From NCBI GenBank assembly GCA_945952105.1, contig CAMFGZ010000003.1, positions 186,001 through 250,000 on the forward strand: a stretch of 64,000 nt of DNA, read 5' to 3'. The stretch comes from an uncultured Rhodospirillaceae bacterium (GTDB lineage Bacteria > Pseudomonadota > Alphaproteobacteria > Reyranellales > Reyranellaceae). The translations under genes and the position numbers were made by a program. A model generated the notes under the pieces. It was given only the letters and a program-made list of their open reading frames with translations, did not search any database and was not told the DNA's origin. This document shows positions 11,247-21,618 of this stretch, in pieces. Positions within the stretch are counted from its first letter, which is position 1. Each line of letters begins with the position of its first letter.

Positions 11247-12649
11247 GCGTGCGCTGGACATCCGACGACGTGAAGGCCGCGCTGACGGCGGCGTCGATCA
11301 CGGCGCCGTTCGAAGCCGAGGGCGTGACCTTCGACAGCCGCGCCGTCGGCAAGGGCGATCTCTTTTTTGCGCTGAGCGGCGAGACCACGGACGGCCACGG
11401 CTTCGTCGCCGACGCTCTGGCGCGGGGCGCTGCCGCCGCCGTCGTGTCGCGCGACGTCGAGGGCGCGCATGGCACGCTGGTCCGCGTGCCCGACACGATG
11501 AAGGCGCTGGCCGAACTCGGCCGCGCCGCGCGTCGCCGCAGCAAGGCGCGCATCGCCAGCGTCACCGGCTCGGTCGGGAAGACCAGCACCAAGGATGCGC
11601 TGCGCGCGATGCTCTCGGCCCAGGCGCCGACATCGGCCAGCGTCGCGAGCTACAACAACCATGTCGGCGTGCCGGTCAGCCTCGCGCGCCTGCCGCGCGA
11701 GGCGCGGTACGGTGTGTTCGAGATCGGCATGAACCATCCCGGCGAGATCGAGCCGCTTGCGCGCCAGGTCGAGGCGCATGTCGGTGTCGTGACCAATGTG
11801 GGGCCGGTCCATATCGGCCACATGGGCAGCGAGGAAGCGGTGGCCGACGAGAAGGGCTGCCTGTTCGCCGGCATGGCGGAAGGCGCAGTCGCCGTGCTCA
11901 ATCGAGACAGCCGCCACTATGAGCGTCTGGTCGGAAAAGCCCGTCATTTCGGCGTTTCCCGTATCGTCGGTTTCGGTCGCAGCAACGCTGCTGAAGCCCG
12001 TCTTGTCTCCTGCAACCTGCAGGATACGGGCAGTGATGTTGCAGCCTTGATCCACGGTCGCCGGATCGAGTATCGGCTGGGCGCGGCCGGCGAGCATTGG
12101 GTGCTGAACAGTGTCGCGGCGCTGGCCGTCGTCGAGGCGATCGGTGCCGACGTCGACAAGGCGGCAGCCGTTCTCGCCGACGTGAAAGCGTCGCCGGGTC
12201 GCGGGGCGCGCCGGATGCTCAAGTTCGGCAGCGGCACGATCGAGCTGCTGGACGAGAGCTACAACGCCAATCCGGTTTCGGTGCGGGCGATGCTGGCGGT
12301 CCTGGCGCGGACCGAGCCGCAGGCCGGAGGGCGCCGGATCCTGGTGCTGGGCGACATGCGCGAGCTCGGCGAGGGCGCGGACGGTTATCACGCCGGCCTC
12401 GCCGATGCGGTGGCCGCGAGCGGCGCCGCGCAGGTCTTCCTGTGCGGCCCGCACATGCAGGCTCTGTGGCGGGAACTGGCACCCGCGCAGCGCGGTGTGC
12501 ATCGGGCGGATTCGGCGGCGCTGGCGGGCGATCTCCCCGCGGCGCTCAAGGCAGGAGATGTGGTCGCGGTGAAGGGTTCGCTGGGTTCAAAAATGAAGAT
12601 CGTCGTGGACGCCATCCTGGCGGCGAGCGGCGGCGAGGCGGGACGGTAA
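11243..12649 (+). CDS. murF: UDP-MurNAc-tripeptide:D-Ala-D-Ala ligase MurF
   Basis: MurF adds the D-Ala-D-Ala dipeptide, completing the cytoplasmic UDP-MurNAc-pentapeptide. The product has 468 residues with the DSR motif at 31-33, the ATP loop [10 protein letters not shown] (108-117), the central-domain motif with NNHVGVP, and the family DESYNANP motif in the C-terminal part. The start overlaps the murE stop by ATGA and only 1 nt separates its stop from mraY. Confidence 0.96.
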   Translation: MSVRWTSDDVKAALTAASITAPFEAEGVTFDSRAVGKGDLFFALSGETTDGHGFVADALARGAAAAVVSRDVEGAHGTLVRVPDTMKALAELGRAARRRSKARIASVTGSVGKTSTKDALRAMLSAQAPTSASVASYNNHVGVPVSLARLPREARYGVFEIGMNHPGEIEPLARQVEAHVGVVTNVGPVHIGHMGSEEAVADEKGCLFAGMAEGAVAVLNRDSRHYERLVGKARHFGVSRIVGFGRSNAAEARLVSCNLQDTGSDVAALIHGRRIEYRLGAAGEHWVLNSVAALAVVEAIGADVDKAAAVLADVKASPGRGARRMLKFGSGTIELLDESYNANPVSVRAMLAVLARTEPQAGGRRILVLGDMRELGEGADGYHAGLADAVAASGAAQVFLCGPHMQALWRELAPAQRGVHRADSAALAGDLPAALKAGDVVAVKGSLGSKMKIVVDAILAASGGEAGR

Positions 12650-12650
12650 T

Positions 12651-13742
12651 ATGTTCTACAACTTTCTCTATCCGCTGGCGGACCTGTTCGCGCCGTTCAA
12701 CCTGTTCCGCTACCTGACGTTCCGTTCGATCGCGGCCTTCCTTACCGCGCTGGTGCTGAGCTTCCTGATCGGCGGCGCGTTGATCCGCTGGCTGCGCAGC
12801 AAGCAGAGGCAGGGGCAGCCCATCCGGGACGACGGTCCGGCCAGCCATCTGATGACCAAGAAAGGCACGCCGACGATGGGCGGGCTGCTGATCCTGATCA
12901 CCCTGTCCGTTGCCACGCTTCTGTGGGCGGACCTCACCAATCGCTATGTCTGGATCGTGCTGGGCGTCACGCTGGCTTTCGGCGCGGTGGGCTTCTGGGA
13001 CGATTTTCTGAAAGTCACCAAGCGCAACACCAAGGGCGTGCCGGGCAAGATCAAGCTCGCGCTCACGGTCGGCGCCTCTGCCATTGCGGTCTACCTGATC
13101 GCCCAGGCCTCTCCGGCGCCGCTGCGCTATCAGCTCGCGGTTCCGTTCCTCAAGGACGTGCTGATCCCGTTGGGCATCGTCGGTTTCATCGCCTTCGGCG
13201 TGCTGGTGATCGCCGGGACCTCGAATGCCGTGAACCTGACCGACGGTCTGGACGGGCTTGCCATCGGCCCGGTGATCATGGCGTCGGCCGTGTTCGGCCT
13301 GATCGCCTACGTCGTAGGCAACACGATCCTCACCAACTATCTGTTTCTCCACCATGTGCCGCGCTCGGGCGAGCTGGCCGTGCTGCTGTCGGCCCTGGTC
13401 GGCGCCGGCCTCGGCTTCCTGTGGTTCAACGCGCCGCCCGCCATGGTCTTCATGGGCGACACCGGCTCGCTCGCCATCGGCGGCGCGCTGGGCGCGGTCG
13501 CCGTCGTGACCAAGCACGAGATCGTGCTGTCGATCGTGGGCGGTCTGTTCGTGCTCGAAACCGTATCGGTGATCGTGCAGGTGCTCTCCTACAAGTGGAC
13601 GGGACGTCGAGTCTTCCGCATGGCGCCGCTGCACCATCATTTCGAACAGAAAGGCTGGGCCGAGCCCACCATCGTCTTCCGCTTCTGGATCATCGCCGCC
13701 ATCCTGGCGATGGCCGGCCTCGCCACCCTGAAACTCCGGTGA
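12651..13742 (+). CDS. mraY: phospho-MurNAc-pentapeptide translocase MraY
   Basis: This integral membrane enzyme transfers phospho-MurNAc-pentapeptide to undecaprenyl phosphate, making lipid I. It has 363 residues and about ten transmembrane segments. Conserved cytoplasmic motifs include TPTMGG, the acidic WDDFLK segment, [19 protein letters not shown] and the terminal HHHFEQKGW. Its length matches the family. It sits 1 nt after murF and 4 nt before murD. Confidence 0.97.
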   Translation: MFYNFLYPLADLFAPFNLFRYLTFRSIAAFLTALVLSFLIGGALIRWLRSKQRQGQPIRDDGPASHLMTKKGTPTMGGLLILITLSVATLLWADLTNRYVWIVLGVTLAFGAVGFWDDFLKVTKRNTKGVPGKIKLALTVGASAIAVYLIAQASPAPLRYQLAVPFLKDVLIPLGIVGFIAFGVLVIAGTSNAVNLTDGLDGLAIGPVIMASAVFGLIAYVVGNTILTNYLFLHHVPRSGELAVLLSALVGAGLGFLWFNAPPAMVFMGDTGSLAIGGALGAVAVVTKHEIVLSIVGGLFVLETVSVIVQVLSYKWTGRRVFRMAPLHHHFEQKGWAEPTIVFRFWIIAAILAMAGLATLKLR

Positions 13743-13746
13743 GTGC

Positions 13747-15135
13747 ATGATCGATCTCGCCGTCCTCAAGGGCTCGTCGTTCGTCGTGCTGGGGCTCGCG
13801 CGCTCCGGCCTGGCGACCGTGCGTGCCCTGCGGGCGGCCGGCATCGACTGCATCGCCTGGGACGACAATGCGGCGTCGCGCGACGCGGCGGCGCAGGCCG
13901 GCGCCAGGGTCGTCGATCCGCTGACCATCGATTGGTCGGCCGTCACGGCCCTCGTGATCAGTCCCGGTATCCCCAGCACGCTGCCCGTGCCGCATCCGGT
14001 CGCCGTCGCGGCGCGCGTCGCCGGCAAGCCGATCATCTGCGACGTCGAGCTGCTGGCCCGTGCCCAGCCCGAGGCGACCTTCGTCGCCATCACGGGCACC
14101 AACGGCAAGTCGACCACGACGGCGCTGATCGGTCACATCCTTCAGCAGGCGGGGCTGCGCTGCCAGGTCGGCGGCAATATCGGCCGCGGCGCGCTCGACC
14201 TCGATCCGCTCGGCAAGGGCGGCCTTTATGTGCTGGAGCTGTCGTCCTACCAGCTCGAGCTTCTGCAGACCTTCCGGGCCGACGTCGCCGTCTGGCTGAA
14301 CATCACGCCCGATCACATCGACCGGCACGGCGACATTCCGGGCTACGTCGCGGCCAAGAAGAACATCTTCCTGCGCCAGCGTGCAGGCGCCTGCGCCGTG
14401 ATCGGCGTCGAGGACGAGCCCTCCCGCGCCGTCGAGCGCGAGATCGCGGGGCGGCCGGGCATCGCCTGCATTCCGGTGGCGCTCGACCGGCCGGTGGCCA
14501 ATGGTATTTCCTACCGCGCCGGAATGCTGGTCGATGCCGACGGCTATACGGTCGAGTTCTCCGACGTCCTGACCTTGCCGGGCGACCACAACGGGCAGAA
14601 CGCGGCCTGTGCCTGGGCCGTCTGCCGCTGGCTCGACGTGCCGCGTGAAGTGATCGTTGCCGGGATGAAGACCTATGCCGGCCTGCCGCACCGCCAGGAG
14701 CGCGTCGCTTCCGTCGGCAACATCGTCTACGTCAACGATAGCAAGGCCACGAACGCCGACGCCACGGCGCGCGCCTTGTCCAGCTACGACGACATCTACT
14801 GGATCCTGGGCGGCCAGGCGAAGGAGGGCGGCGTGGCGCCGCTCGGGTCATACTTCGACCGTATCCGCCATGCCTTCCTGATCGGCGAGGCGACGGAGCT
14901 GTTCGCCGGCCAGCTCGAGGGCAAGTTGCCCTACAGCCGCTGCGGCGACCTGCAGTCGGCGCTCGACGCCGCGCACGCGCTGGCGCAACGCGAAGCGAAG
15001 GGTCCAGCCGTCGTGTTGCTCTCGCCCGCCTGCGCGTCGTGGGATCAGTGGAAGAGCTACGAGCATCGGGGGGATGCGTTCCGTGCCATGGCGCGGGCGC
15101 TGCCGGGCGCCGAGGTTTTGGGGAGAGCGGCATGA
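13747..15135 (+). CDS. murD: UDP-MurNAc-L-alanine:D-glutamate ligase MurD
   Basis: MurD adds D-glutamate to UDP-MurNAc-L-Ala. The 462-residue protein has an N-terminal nucleotide-binding fold (VVLGLARSG), the Mur ligase ATP loop TGTNGKSTT (116-124), the LSSYQLE motif, and the C-terminal NDSKATN and SPACASWDQ segments characteristic of MurD. The start follows mraY by 4 nt and the stop overlaps ftsW by ATGA. Confidence 0.96.
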   Translation: MIDLAVLKGSSFVVLGLARSGLATVRALRAAGIDCIAWDDNAASRDAAAQAGARVVDPLTIDWSAVTALVISPGIPSTLPVPHPVAVAARVAGKPIICDVELLARAQPEATFVAITGTNGKSTTTALIGHILQQAGLRCQVGGNIGRGALDLDPLGKGGLYVLELSSYQLELLQTFRADVAVWLNITPDHIDRHGDIPGYVAAKKNIFLRQRAGACAVIGVEDEPSRAVEREIAGRPGIACIPVALDRPVANGISYRAGMLVDADGYTVEFSDVLTLPGDHNGQNAACAWAVCRWLDVPREVIVAGMKTYAGLPHRQERVASVGNIVYVNDSKATNADATARALSSYDDIYWILGGQAKEGGVAPLGSYFDRIRHAFLIGEATELFAGQLEGKLPYSRCGDLQSALDAAHALAQREAKGPAVVLLSPACASWDQWKSYEHRGDAFRAMARALPGAEVLGRAA

Positions 15136-16259
15136 TCCAGGTTCCGCGCGACGATCGAAGCGTTATCGGACAATGGTGGTGGACCGTCGACCGCTGGTCG
15201 CTGGGAGCCATACTGGCGATCATGGCGTTTGGCGTGATGCTGACGCTCGCGGCGTCGCCGCCGGCCGCCGAACGCATCGGTGCCGACTCCTTCATCTTTG
15301 CCAAGCGGCAGTTCCTGTTCCTGCCGTTGGCGCTGCTCGTCATGCTGGCGATCTCGCTGGCCTCGCCGCGGCATGTGCGGAGGCTGGCGCTTCTGGTATT
15401 CTGCGGCAGCATCCTGCTCCTGGCGGCCACATTCGTCATAGGCATCGAAATCAAGGGTGCGCGCCGCTGGATATCGGTGCCCGGCCTGTCGAGCGTGCAG
15501 CCCTCGGAATTCGTGAAGCCCAGTCTTGCCGTGATCTCGGCCTGGCTGCTGGCGCAAAGCCGCACCGAGCGGCGGGCGCCGGGGTACCTGATGTCGACGG
15601 TGCTGGTCGGCGGCGTGCTGGCCCTTCTGGTGATGCAGCCCGATCTCGGCATGAGCGTCGTCGTCGCCGCCGTGTGGGGTATTCAGCTCTTCGTCGTCGG
15701 CCTCCCGATGTGGGTTGCGGGCTTTGCCGCGATCGCCGGCGCCAGTGGCCTGGTCGGTGCCTACTTCCTGTTCAGCCACGTGCGCAGTCGCTTCGATCGC
15801 TTCCTCGATCCGTCGTCGGGTGACAACTACCAAGTCAACACCTCGCTCGAAGCCTTCATGAACGGGTCGCTGTTTGGTCGCGGCCCGGGCGAGGGCACGG
15901 TCAAGGCCCAGCTTCCCGACGCCCATACCGACTTCGTGATGGCCGTTGCCGGCGAGGAGTTCGGCCTCGTCGTCTGTCTGATGATCCTGGCGCTCTTCGC
16001 CTTCGTGACCCTGCGCTCGATGTCGCGCGCCTCCAAGGAGACCAGCCTGTTCATCACCCTGGCGGCCACCGGCCTTGCCGTGCAGTTCGGCCTGCAGGCG
16101 GCCATCAACATGGCCTCCACCATTCAGCTCATCCCCGCCAAGGGCATGACGCTGCCGTTCATCTCCTACGGCGGTTCCTCGGCGCTCGCGATGGCGATCT
16201 GCGTCGGGATGCTGCTGTCGCTGACGCGCGAACATGCCGGCTTGAGGGAGGCCGTCTGA
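15132..16259 (+). CDS. ftsW: septal peptidoglycan glycosyltransferase FtsW
   Basis: FtsW is a SEDS-family polymerase that extends septal glycan strands from lipid II together with FtsI. From the ATG at 15132 it has 375 residues with about ten transmembrane helices. SEDS features include the QPSEF segment after the fourth helix, the QPDLG motif, the loop with VNTSLEAFMNGSLFGRGPGEG, and the terminal PFISYGGSS. The start overlaps murD (ATGA) and the stop overlaps murG (TGATG). Confidence 0.96.
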   Translation: MIQVPRDDRSVIGQWWWTVDRWSLGAILAIMAFGVMLTLAASPPAAERIGADSFIFAKRQFLFLPLALLVMLAISLASPRHVRRLALLVFCGSILLLAATFVIGIEIKGARRWISVPGLSSVQPSEFVKPSLAVISAWLLAQSRTERRAPGYLMSTVLVGGVLALLVMQPDLGMSVVVAAVWGIQLFVVGLPMWVAGFAAIAGASGLVGAYFLFSHVRSRFDRFLDPSSGDNYQVNTSLEAFMNGSLFGRGPGEGTVKAQLPDAHTDFVMAVAGEEFGLVVCLMILALFAFVTLRSMSRASKETSLFITLAATGLAVQFGLQAAINMASTIQLIPAKGMTLPFISYGGSSALAMAICVGMLLSLTREHAGLREAV

Positions 16260-17377
16260 TGGCGGCAGTGCGCCCCGTCGTCCTTGCGACCGGCGGCACC
16301 GGCGGGCACGTGTTCCCCGCCGAGGCGCTGGCTGGCGAGCTCGAGGCGCGCGGCGTGCCGTTCGCGCTGGTGACCGATTCGCGGGGCCGTCAGTGGCAGG
16401 GCGCGCTGTCGCGCCGGCCGATTCATTACGTGCATTCGGCAAGTCCGACCGGCTCGATGGCCAGGAAGGCGCTGGCGCTGTTCTCGCTGGCCCGCGGCCT
16501 GTTCGACGCCTGGCGGGCGCTCGGCCGCATCGGCCCCTCCGCGGTGGTGGGCTTCGGCGGTTACGCCTCGGTCCCGACCATGATCGCCGCGCGGCTCCGT
16601 CGGCTGCCGGCCATGCTGCACGAGCAGAATGCCGTGCTGGGCCGTGCCAACCGCCTCGTGGTGAGCGGCACAAACCGCATCGCCACTTCCTTTGCCAAGA
16701 CCCGGTATCTGGAAAACGACAGCCGCGCGCGCCTCGTCGGCAATCCGGTGCGGGAGACTGTGCGGGCCCTTCGGGAATCTCCCTATCGCGCGCCGGGCGA
16801 GGGTAGGGTGATCGATCTTCTCGTCTTCGGCGGCAGCCAGGGCGCGGCCTCGTTCGGCGAGGTCATCCCGGAAGCCGTGCTCGCCCTGCCGCAGGCGGTG
16901 CGGGCGCGGCTGCGCATCGTCCAGCAATGCCGGCCCGAGAGTATCGACCGGGTCCGGACCAGCTACGTCAAGGCGGGCGTCGTGGCCGAACTGGCGCCGT
17001 TCTTTCAGGACATGCCGCGCCGCATCGCTGCGGCGCATCTCGTGATCGGCCGTTCCGGAGCGTCGACCGTTGCCGAGCTGGCGACGATCGGCCGGCCGTC
17101 GATCCTCGTGCCATATCCCTACGCCGCAGACGATCATCAGACCGCCAACGCCCGCGCCTTCGAGGCGACGGGCGCCTGCATCGTGATGCCGCACGCGTCC
17201 TTTACCGCCGCCGCGCTACTCGCCCACCTCATGGCGTTGATCGAGGCGCCGGAGCGTCTTACAGCGATGGCGGCGGCGGCGCATGCCGCCGGCCGTCCGG
17301 ATGCCGCCGCGAAGCTCGCCGATGTCGTGGGCGAAATGATCTCTCTTCCTCTCTCGCCGTCAGGAGTCGCCGCATGA
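16259..17377 (+). CDS. murG: lipid II synthase MurG (GlcNAc transferase)
   Basis: MurG transfers GlcNAc from UDP-GlcNAc to lipid I on the inner leaflet. It has 372 residues in two Rossmann-like halves. Family motifs are [11 protein letters not shown] near the N-terminus, GFGGYAS and [13 protein letters not shown] in the first half, and FGGSQGA and [11 protein letters not shown] in the second half. The start overlaps the ftsW stop and the stop overlaps the murC ATG. Confidence 0.97.
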   Translation: MAAVRPVVLATGGTGGHVFPAEALAGELEARGVPFALVTDSRGRQWQGALSRRPIHYVHSASPTGSMARKALALFSLARGLFDAWRALGRIGPSAVVGFGGYASVPTMIAARLRRLPAMLHEQNAVLGRANRLVVSGTNRIATSFAKTRYLENDSRARLVGNPVRETVRALRESPYRAPGEGRVIDLLVFGGSQGAASFGEVIPEAVLALPQAVRARLRIVQQCRPESIDRVRTSYVKAGVVAELAPFFQDMPRRIAAAHLVIGRSGASTVAELATIGRPSILVPYPYAADDHQTANARAFEATGACIVMPHASFTAAALLAHLMALIEAPERLTAMAAAAHAAGRPDAAAKLADVVGEMISLPLSPSGVAA

Positions 17378-18849
17378 GGGCGCTGCCGCTCGACCTCGGT
17401 CTCATCCATTTCGTAGGCATCGGCGGCATCGGCATGTCCGGCATTGCCGAGGTGCTGCACAACCTCGGTTACAAGGTGCAGGGCAGCGACGTCGCCGAGA
17501 GCGCGAACACGCGCCGCATCGCCGAGCTCGGCATGAAGGTCATGATCGGCCATCGCGCCGAGAATGTCGGCAGTGCCCAGGTCATCGTCGTGTCGAGCGC
17601 GGTCAAGAAGGACAATCCCGAAGTGCTGGCCGCCCGTACGCGCCATGTGCCGGTCGTGCGTCGCGCCGAGATGCTGGGCGAGCTGATGCGCCTCAAATGG
17701 TCGATCGCTGTCGGCGGCACGCACGGCAAGACGACGACGACCTCGCTGGTGGCGTCGATGCTCGATGCCGGCGGTCTCGACCCGACCGTCATCAACGGTG
17801 GAATCATCAACGCCTACGGCACCAATGCACGTCTGGGCGACGGCGACTGGATGGTCGTCGAATCCGACGAATCGGACGGCTCGTTCCTGCGCCTGCCGGC
17901 CACCATTGCGGTGGTGACGAACGTCGACCCCGAGCATCTCGACCACTACGGCACCTTCGACGCGCTGCGCGACGCCTTCGTGCGTTTCGTCGAGAACATT
18001 CCCTTCTATGGCTTCGCGGTGCTCTGCTCCGATCACCCCGAAGTCCAGGCGCTGATCCCGCGCGTCACCGACCGCCGCATCGTCACCTACGGGATCGGCG
18101 CCAATGCCGACGTCCGCGCCATCAACCTGAAGCTCGACCGCGGCGGCGCCGACTTCGACGTCATGGTCGAGAACCGCGCCACCAACGAATCGCGCACCAT
18201 CACCGGCATGCGCCTGCCGATGTTCGGCCAGCACAACGTCCAGAACGCGCTGGCCGCGATTGCGGTCGCCCAGGAGATGGGCTTGCCGGACGACACGATC
18301 CGCCGCGCGCTTGCATCGTTCGCCGGCGTGAAGCGGCGCTTCACCAAGACCGGCGAGGCGCACGGCATCACCGTGATCGACGACTACGGCCATCATCCGG
18401 TGGAGATCGCGGCCGTGCTGCGCGCCGCCCGCCAGGCCTATGGTGGATCGGGCCGGGTCATCGCCGTCATGCAGCCGCACCGCTATTCCCGCCTCGGTGC
18501 GCTGCGCGCCGAATTCGCGACCTGCTTCTCCGATGCCGATGCCGTGATCATCGCCGACGTCTATGCCGCCGGCGAGGCGCCGATCGAAGGCGTCAATCGC
18601 GATATGTTGGTGGGCCTCGTGCAGCGCGCCGGACATCGCGACGTGGCGCCGCTCGGCGGGCCGGGCGACCTGCCGGAAATGATCTGGCAGGTGGCGCGCC
18701 CGGGCGACGTCGTGGTGTGCCTCGGCGCCGGCAACATCACCGCCTGGGCGCATGCGCTGCCCGGCCAGATCCAGCAACTCGCGGCCGAACATGCCGGCCC
18801 GCGCGCCATTGCCAACGACGCGAGCCCCCACGGCGGATCGGCTGCATGA
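17374..18849 (+). CDS. murC: UDP-MurNAc:L-alanine ligase MurC
   Basis: MurC adds L-alanine, the first stem-peptide residue, to UDP-MurNAc. It has 491 residues: a UDP-binding domain with [12 protein letters not shown] (12-23), the ATP loop GGTHGKTTT (114-122), ESDESDGSF in the central domain, and the [10 protein letters not shown] motif in the C-terminal domain. All are diagnostic of MurC. Start and stop overlap murG and murB by ATGA-type junctions. Confidence 0.97.
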   Translation: MRALPLDLGLIHFVGIGGIGMSGIAEVLHNLGYKVQGSDVAESANTRRIAELGMKVMIGHRAENVGSAQVIVVSSAVKKDNPEVLAARTRHVPVVRRAEMLGELMRLKWSIAVGGTHGKTTTTSLVASMLDAGGLDPTVINGGIINAYGTNARLGDGDWMVVESDESDGSFLRLPATIAVVTNVDPEHLDHYGTFDALRDAFVRFVENIPFYGFAVLCSDHPEVQALIPRVTDRRIVTYGIGANADVRAINLKLDRGGADFDVMVENRATNESRTITGMRLPMFGQHNVQNALAAIAVAQEMGLPDDTIRRALASFAGVKRRFTKTGEAHGITVIDDYGHHPVEIAAVLRAARQAYGGSGRVIAVMQPHRYSRLGALRAEFATCFSDADAVIIADVYAAGEAPIEGVNRDMLVGLVQRAGHRDVAPLGGPGDLPEMIWQVARPGDVVVCLGAGNITAWAHALPGQIQQLAAEHAGPRAIANDASPHGGSAA

Positions 18850-19772
18850 TGGCTCTTGCGACCTCGACCTCCCACCTGATCGACCGGCTGCCGAGGCCGC
18901 GCGGACGGCTGACCGCCGATGCGCCGCTCGGACCGCAGACCTGGTTGCGCGCGGGTGGTCCGGCCGAGGTCCTGTTCCGGCCCGCCGACGTCGAGGATCT
19001 TGCGAGCTTCATGGCGGGTCTGCCAACGGACGTGCCGGTGACGGTGCTGGGCGTCAGCTCCAATATCCTGGTGCGCGACGGCGGCGTGAAGGGTGTGGTC
19101 ATCCGTCTGTTGCGCGGCTTCACCGGCATCACTGTCGAAGGCAACGACGTCACGGCCGGCGCGGGCGCGCTCGATCTCAACGTCGCGCTGGCGGCTCGCG
19201 ACCACTCTCTGGCCGGCCTCGAATTCCTGAGCGGCATTCCCGGCACGATCGGTGGCGCGCTGCGCATGAATGCCGGCGCCTACGAAGGCGACCTGGCGCA
19301 GGTCCTTCTCTCCGCCGAGGCGGTCGACCGTGCGGGCAAGATACACACGGTGCAGGCGGGTGCGATGGGCTACCGCTACCGCCACAGCGATGCGCCGGCC
19401 GACTGGATCTTCACGTCGGCCCGCCTGCGCGGCACGCCGGGCGATCAGCTGGTCATCGCCCGCCGCATCGCCGAGATCGACGCCGCACGCACGGACTCGC
19501 AGCCGCGCAGCCGCACCGGCGGTTCGACCTTCGTCAATCCGCCGGGCCGGCGAGCCTGGGAATTGATCGAGGAGGCCGGCTGCCGCGGCCTGCGTATCGG
19601 CGATGCGCAGATCTCCGAGAAACATTGCAACTTCCTCATCAACCTCGGCGAGGCCACGGCGACTGACATCGAGGCGCTGGGCGAGGAAGTACGGCGCCGG
19701 GTGCTGGAGAAGACCGGCGTGCAGCTCGAATGGGAAATCCGGCGCATCGGCGAACCGGCGGGGAGAGAGTGA
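18846..19772 (+). CDS. murB: UDP-N-acetylenolpyruvoylglucosamine reductase MurB
   Basis: MurB is the FAD/NADPH enzyme that reduces UDP-GlcNAc-enolpyruvate to UDP-MurNAc. The product has 308 residues with an FAD-binding N-terminal domain ([32 protein letters not shown]) and the C-terminal motif GSTFVNP, whose Ser is the likely proton donor, followed by [10 protein letters not shown]. The start has two adjacent ATGs (18846 and 18849) overlapping the murC stop. Confidence 0.96.
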   Translation: MMALATSTSHLIDRLPRPRGRLTADAPLGPQTWLRAGGPAEVLFRPADVEDLASFMAGLPTDVPVTVLGVSSNILVRDGGVKGVVIRLLRGFTGITVEGNDVTAGAGALDLNVALAARDHSLAGLEFLSGIPGTIGGALRMNAGAYEGDLAQVLLSAEAVDRAGKIHTVQAGAMGYRYRHSDAPADWIFTSARLRGTPGDQLVIARRIAEIDAARTDSQPRSRTGGSTFVNPPGRRAWELIEEAGCRGLRIGDAQISEKHCNFLINLGEATATDIEALGEEVRRRVLEKTGVQLEWEIRRIGEPAGRE

Positions 19773-20701
19773 TGAAGCGCGTCGCGGTCCTGATGGGCGG
19801 CTGGTCGCCCGAGCGCGAGGTTTCGCTGGTGAGCGGCAGGGCGTGCGCCGAGGGGCTGCGCGAGGGCGGTCACGAGGTGATCGAATACGACGTGAAGCGC
19901 GATCTGCGCGCCCTGGTCGATTTCCTGCGCCCGGCGTCCGGCGGCGGCCCCGACGTGGTCTTCAACGCCCTGCACGGCCGCTACGGCGAGGACGGCTGCA
20001 TCCAGGGCGTGCTCGAGATCATGCGGGTGCCCTACACGCATTCCGGCGTGCTGGCTTCGGCCATCGCCATGGACAAGCCGCTGGCGCGTCACATCTTTGC
20101 GTCGCTTGGCCTGCGGGTCGCGGAGGGCCGCGTGATCGAGCGCCGGTCGCTCGCCGCCGGCGATCCCATGCCGCGCCCCTATGTCGTGAAGCCGATCGAC
20201 CAGGGATCGAGCATCGGTGTCCACATCGTGCGCGACGGCGACAACCTGGCCGCGGTCGAGGCCGCGGAAGCCGCGTTCGGCGAGCGCGTGCTGATCGAGA
20301 AGTTCGTGCCGGGGCGCGAACTCACCGTGGCCGTGATGGGCGACAAGCCGATCGCCGTCACCGAACTCAGGCCCCGTACCCGCTTCTACGACTATGAAGC
20401 CAAGTACACCGACGGCATCACCGAGCATCTCGTGCCGGCGCCGGTGCCGGAAGACGTCTATGAGGCCGCCAAGCAATGGGCACTGGCGGCCTACCAGGAG
20501 CTGGGCTGCAGCGGGCTGAGCCGCGCGGACTTCCGCTGGGACGATTCGAAACCCGGCACCTCCGGCCTGGTCATCCTCGAACTCAACACCCAGCCCGGCA
20601 TGACACCCCTGTCGCTGGCGCCCGAGCAGGCGAAGTGGGCCGGCATTTCCTGGTCGCAGCTCATGACCTGGATGGTCGAACATGCGAGGCAGCCCTCGTG
20701 A
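19772..20701 (+). CDS. ddl: D-alanine:D-alanine ligase
   Basis: This ATP-grasp enzyme makes the D-Ala-D-Ala dipeptide used by MurF. The product has 309 residues and opens with VLMGGWSPEREVSL; ALHGRYGEDG, the KPIDQGSSIGV lysine loop and the ELNTQPGMTPLS metal-binding motif are all present. ATG 19772 forms a TGATG overlap with the murB stop and is preceded by a GGGAGAGAG ribosome-binding site, so it is chosen over a longer in-frame ATG at 19730. Confidence 0.96.
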   Translation: MKRVAVLMGGWSPEREVSLVSGRACAEGLREGGHEVIEYDVKRDLRALVDFLRPASGGGPDVVFNALHGRYGEDGCIQGVLEIMRVPYTHSGVLASAIAMDKPLARHIFASLGLRVAEGRVIERRSLAAGDPMPRPYVVKPIDQGSSIGVHIVRDGDNLAAVEAAEAAFGERVLIEKFVPGRELTVAVMGDKPIAVTELRPRTRFYDYEAKYTDGITEHLVPAPVPEDVYEAAKQWALAAYQELGCSGLSRADFRWDDSKPGTSGLVILELNTQPGMTPLSLAPEQAKWAGISWSQLMTWMVEHARQPS

Positions 20702-21579
20702 GCGCCGCGAAGAAGACGACGACCCCGAAGGCCGGCGCGGCGCCGCGGCGCGATTACGACCGTCGAAAGAAGCGCGGGCCGATCCGCAAGACCGGCCGTC
20801 CGTTCTGGAAGCAGCCGGTGCTGCTGGGCGCCATCGTCCTGCTGCTGGGCTGCGGCGGCGGAGGCGGCTGGTGGGCCTGGCGCGAGGGTTGGCTGGTGGA
20901 GGCGCAGAACCGCCTGGAGGCCATCTCGCACAGCGTGGTCGGCGCCATCACGCCGTTCAAGCTGGCCGATGTCACCGTGGAGGGCCGCGACTATGTCGAG
21001 CGGGCCGATCTGCTCGCCGCCCTGAACGTCAGCCGGGGCGATTCGCTGCTGGGCATCGACCTGCAGGCGTCCCGCAAGCGGCTGGAGGCAATCGACTGGG
21101 TCGAATGGGCGACGGTCGAGCGCCGCCTGCCGGATACGCTCTACGTCACGATGAAGGAGCGCCGGGCCGTCGCCATCTGGCAGAACGGCAGTGAATACAC
21201 GCTGATCGATGCGAACGGCCGTACCGTCCGGGCAAGCCGTATGCCGCCCGGCGCCGAAAAGCTCCTGTTGCTGGGCGGGCCTGGCGCTCCCGACCATGTC
21301 GGCGACCTGTTGCTGCTGCTCACCTACGAGCCGACCGTGGCCCAGCAGCTTCGCTCCGCCGTGTGGGTCGGACAGCGCCGCTGGAATCTCATCCTGAACA
21401 ACGGCGTCGAGATCTGGCTGCCGGAAGAAGATGCGGTCGCTGCCCTGCAGCATCTCGCCAAGCTCGACGGGCAGCACAAGCTGCTGTCGCGTGAATTCGG
21501 AGTCGTCGATCTGCGACTCCCCGACAAACTTTATCTCAGGAAGCGCAATCCTGGCGACGGAACGCCTGGGCCAGCGTAG
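20698..21579 (+). CDS. ftsQ: cell division protein FtsQ
   Basis: FtsQ is a bitopic divisome protein linking early and late division components. It has 293 residues: a Lys/Arg-rich cytoplasmic tail (1-40), one transmembrane helix around 41-62 with a run of glycines, a POTRA domain (about 85-155), and the beta domain ending near 280. The POTRA segment LADVTVEGRDYVERADLLAAL is typical. The start is GTG 20698 overlapping the ddl stop (GTGA); no ATG gives a better start. Confidence 0.93.
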   Translation: MSAAKKTTTPKAGAAPRRDYDRRKKRGPIRKTGRPFWKQPVLLGAIVLLLGCGGGGGWWAWREGWLVEAQNRLEAISHSVVGAITPFKLADVTVEGRDYVERADLLAALNVSRGDSLLGIDLQASRKRLEAIDWVEWATVERRLPDTLYVTMKERRAVAIWQNGSEYTLIDANGRTVRASRMPPGAEKLLLLGGPGAPDHVGDLLLLLTYEPTVAQQLRSAVWVGQRRWNLILNNGVEIWLPEEDAVAALQHLAKLDGQHKLLSREFGVVDLRLPDKLYLRKRNPGDGTPGPA

Positions 21580-21618
21580 AATCGAAAAACGGAAGTGTAC
21601 GCGTAGACGGGGGACATC

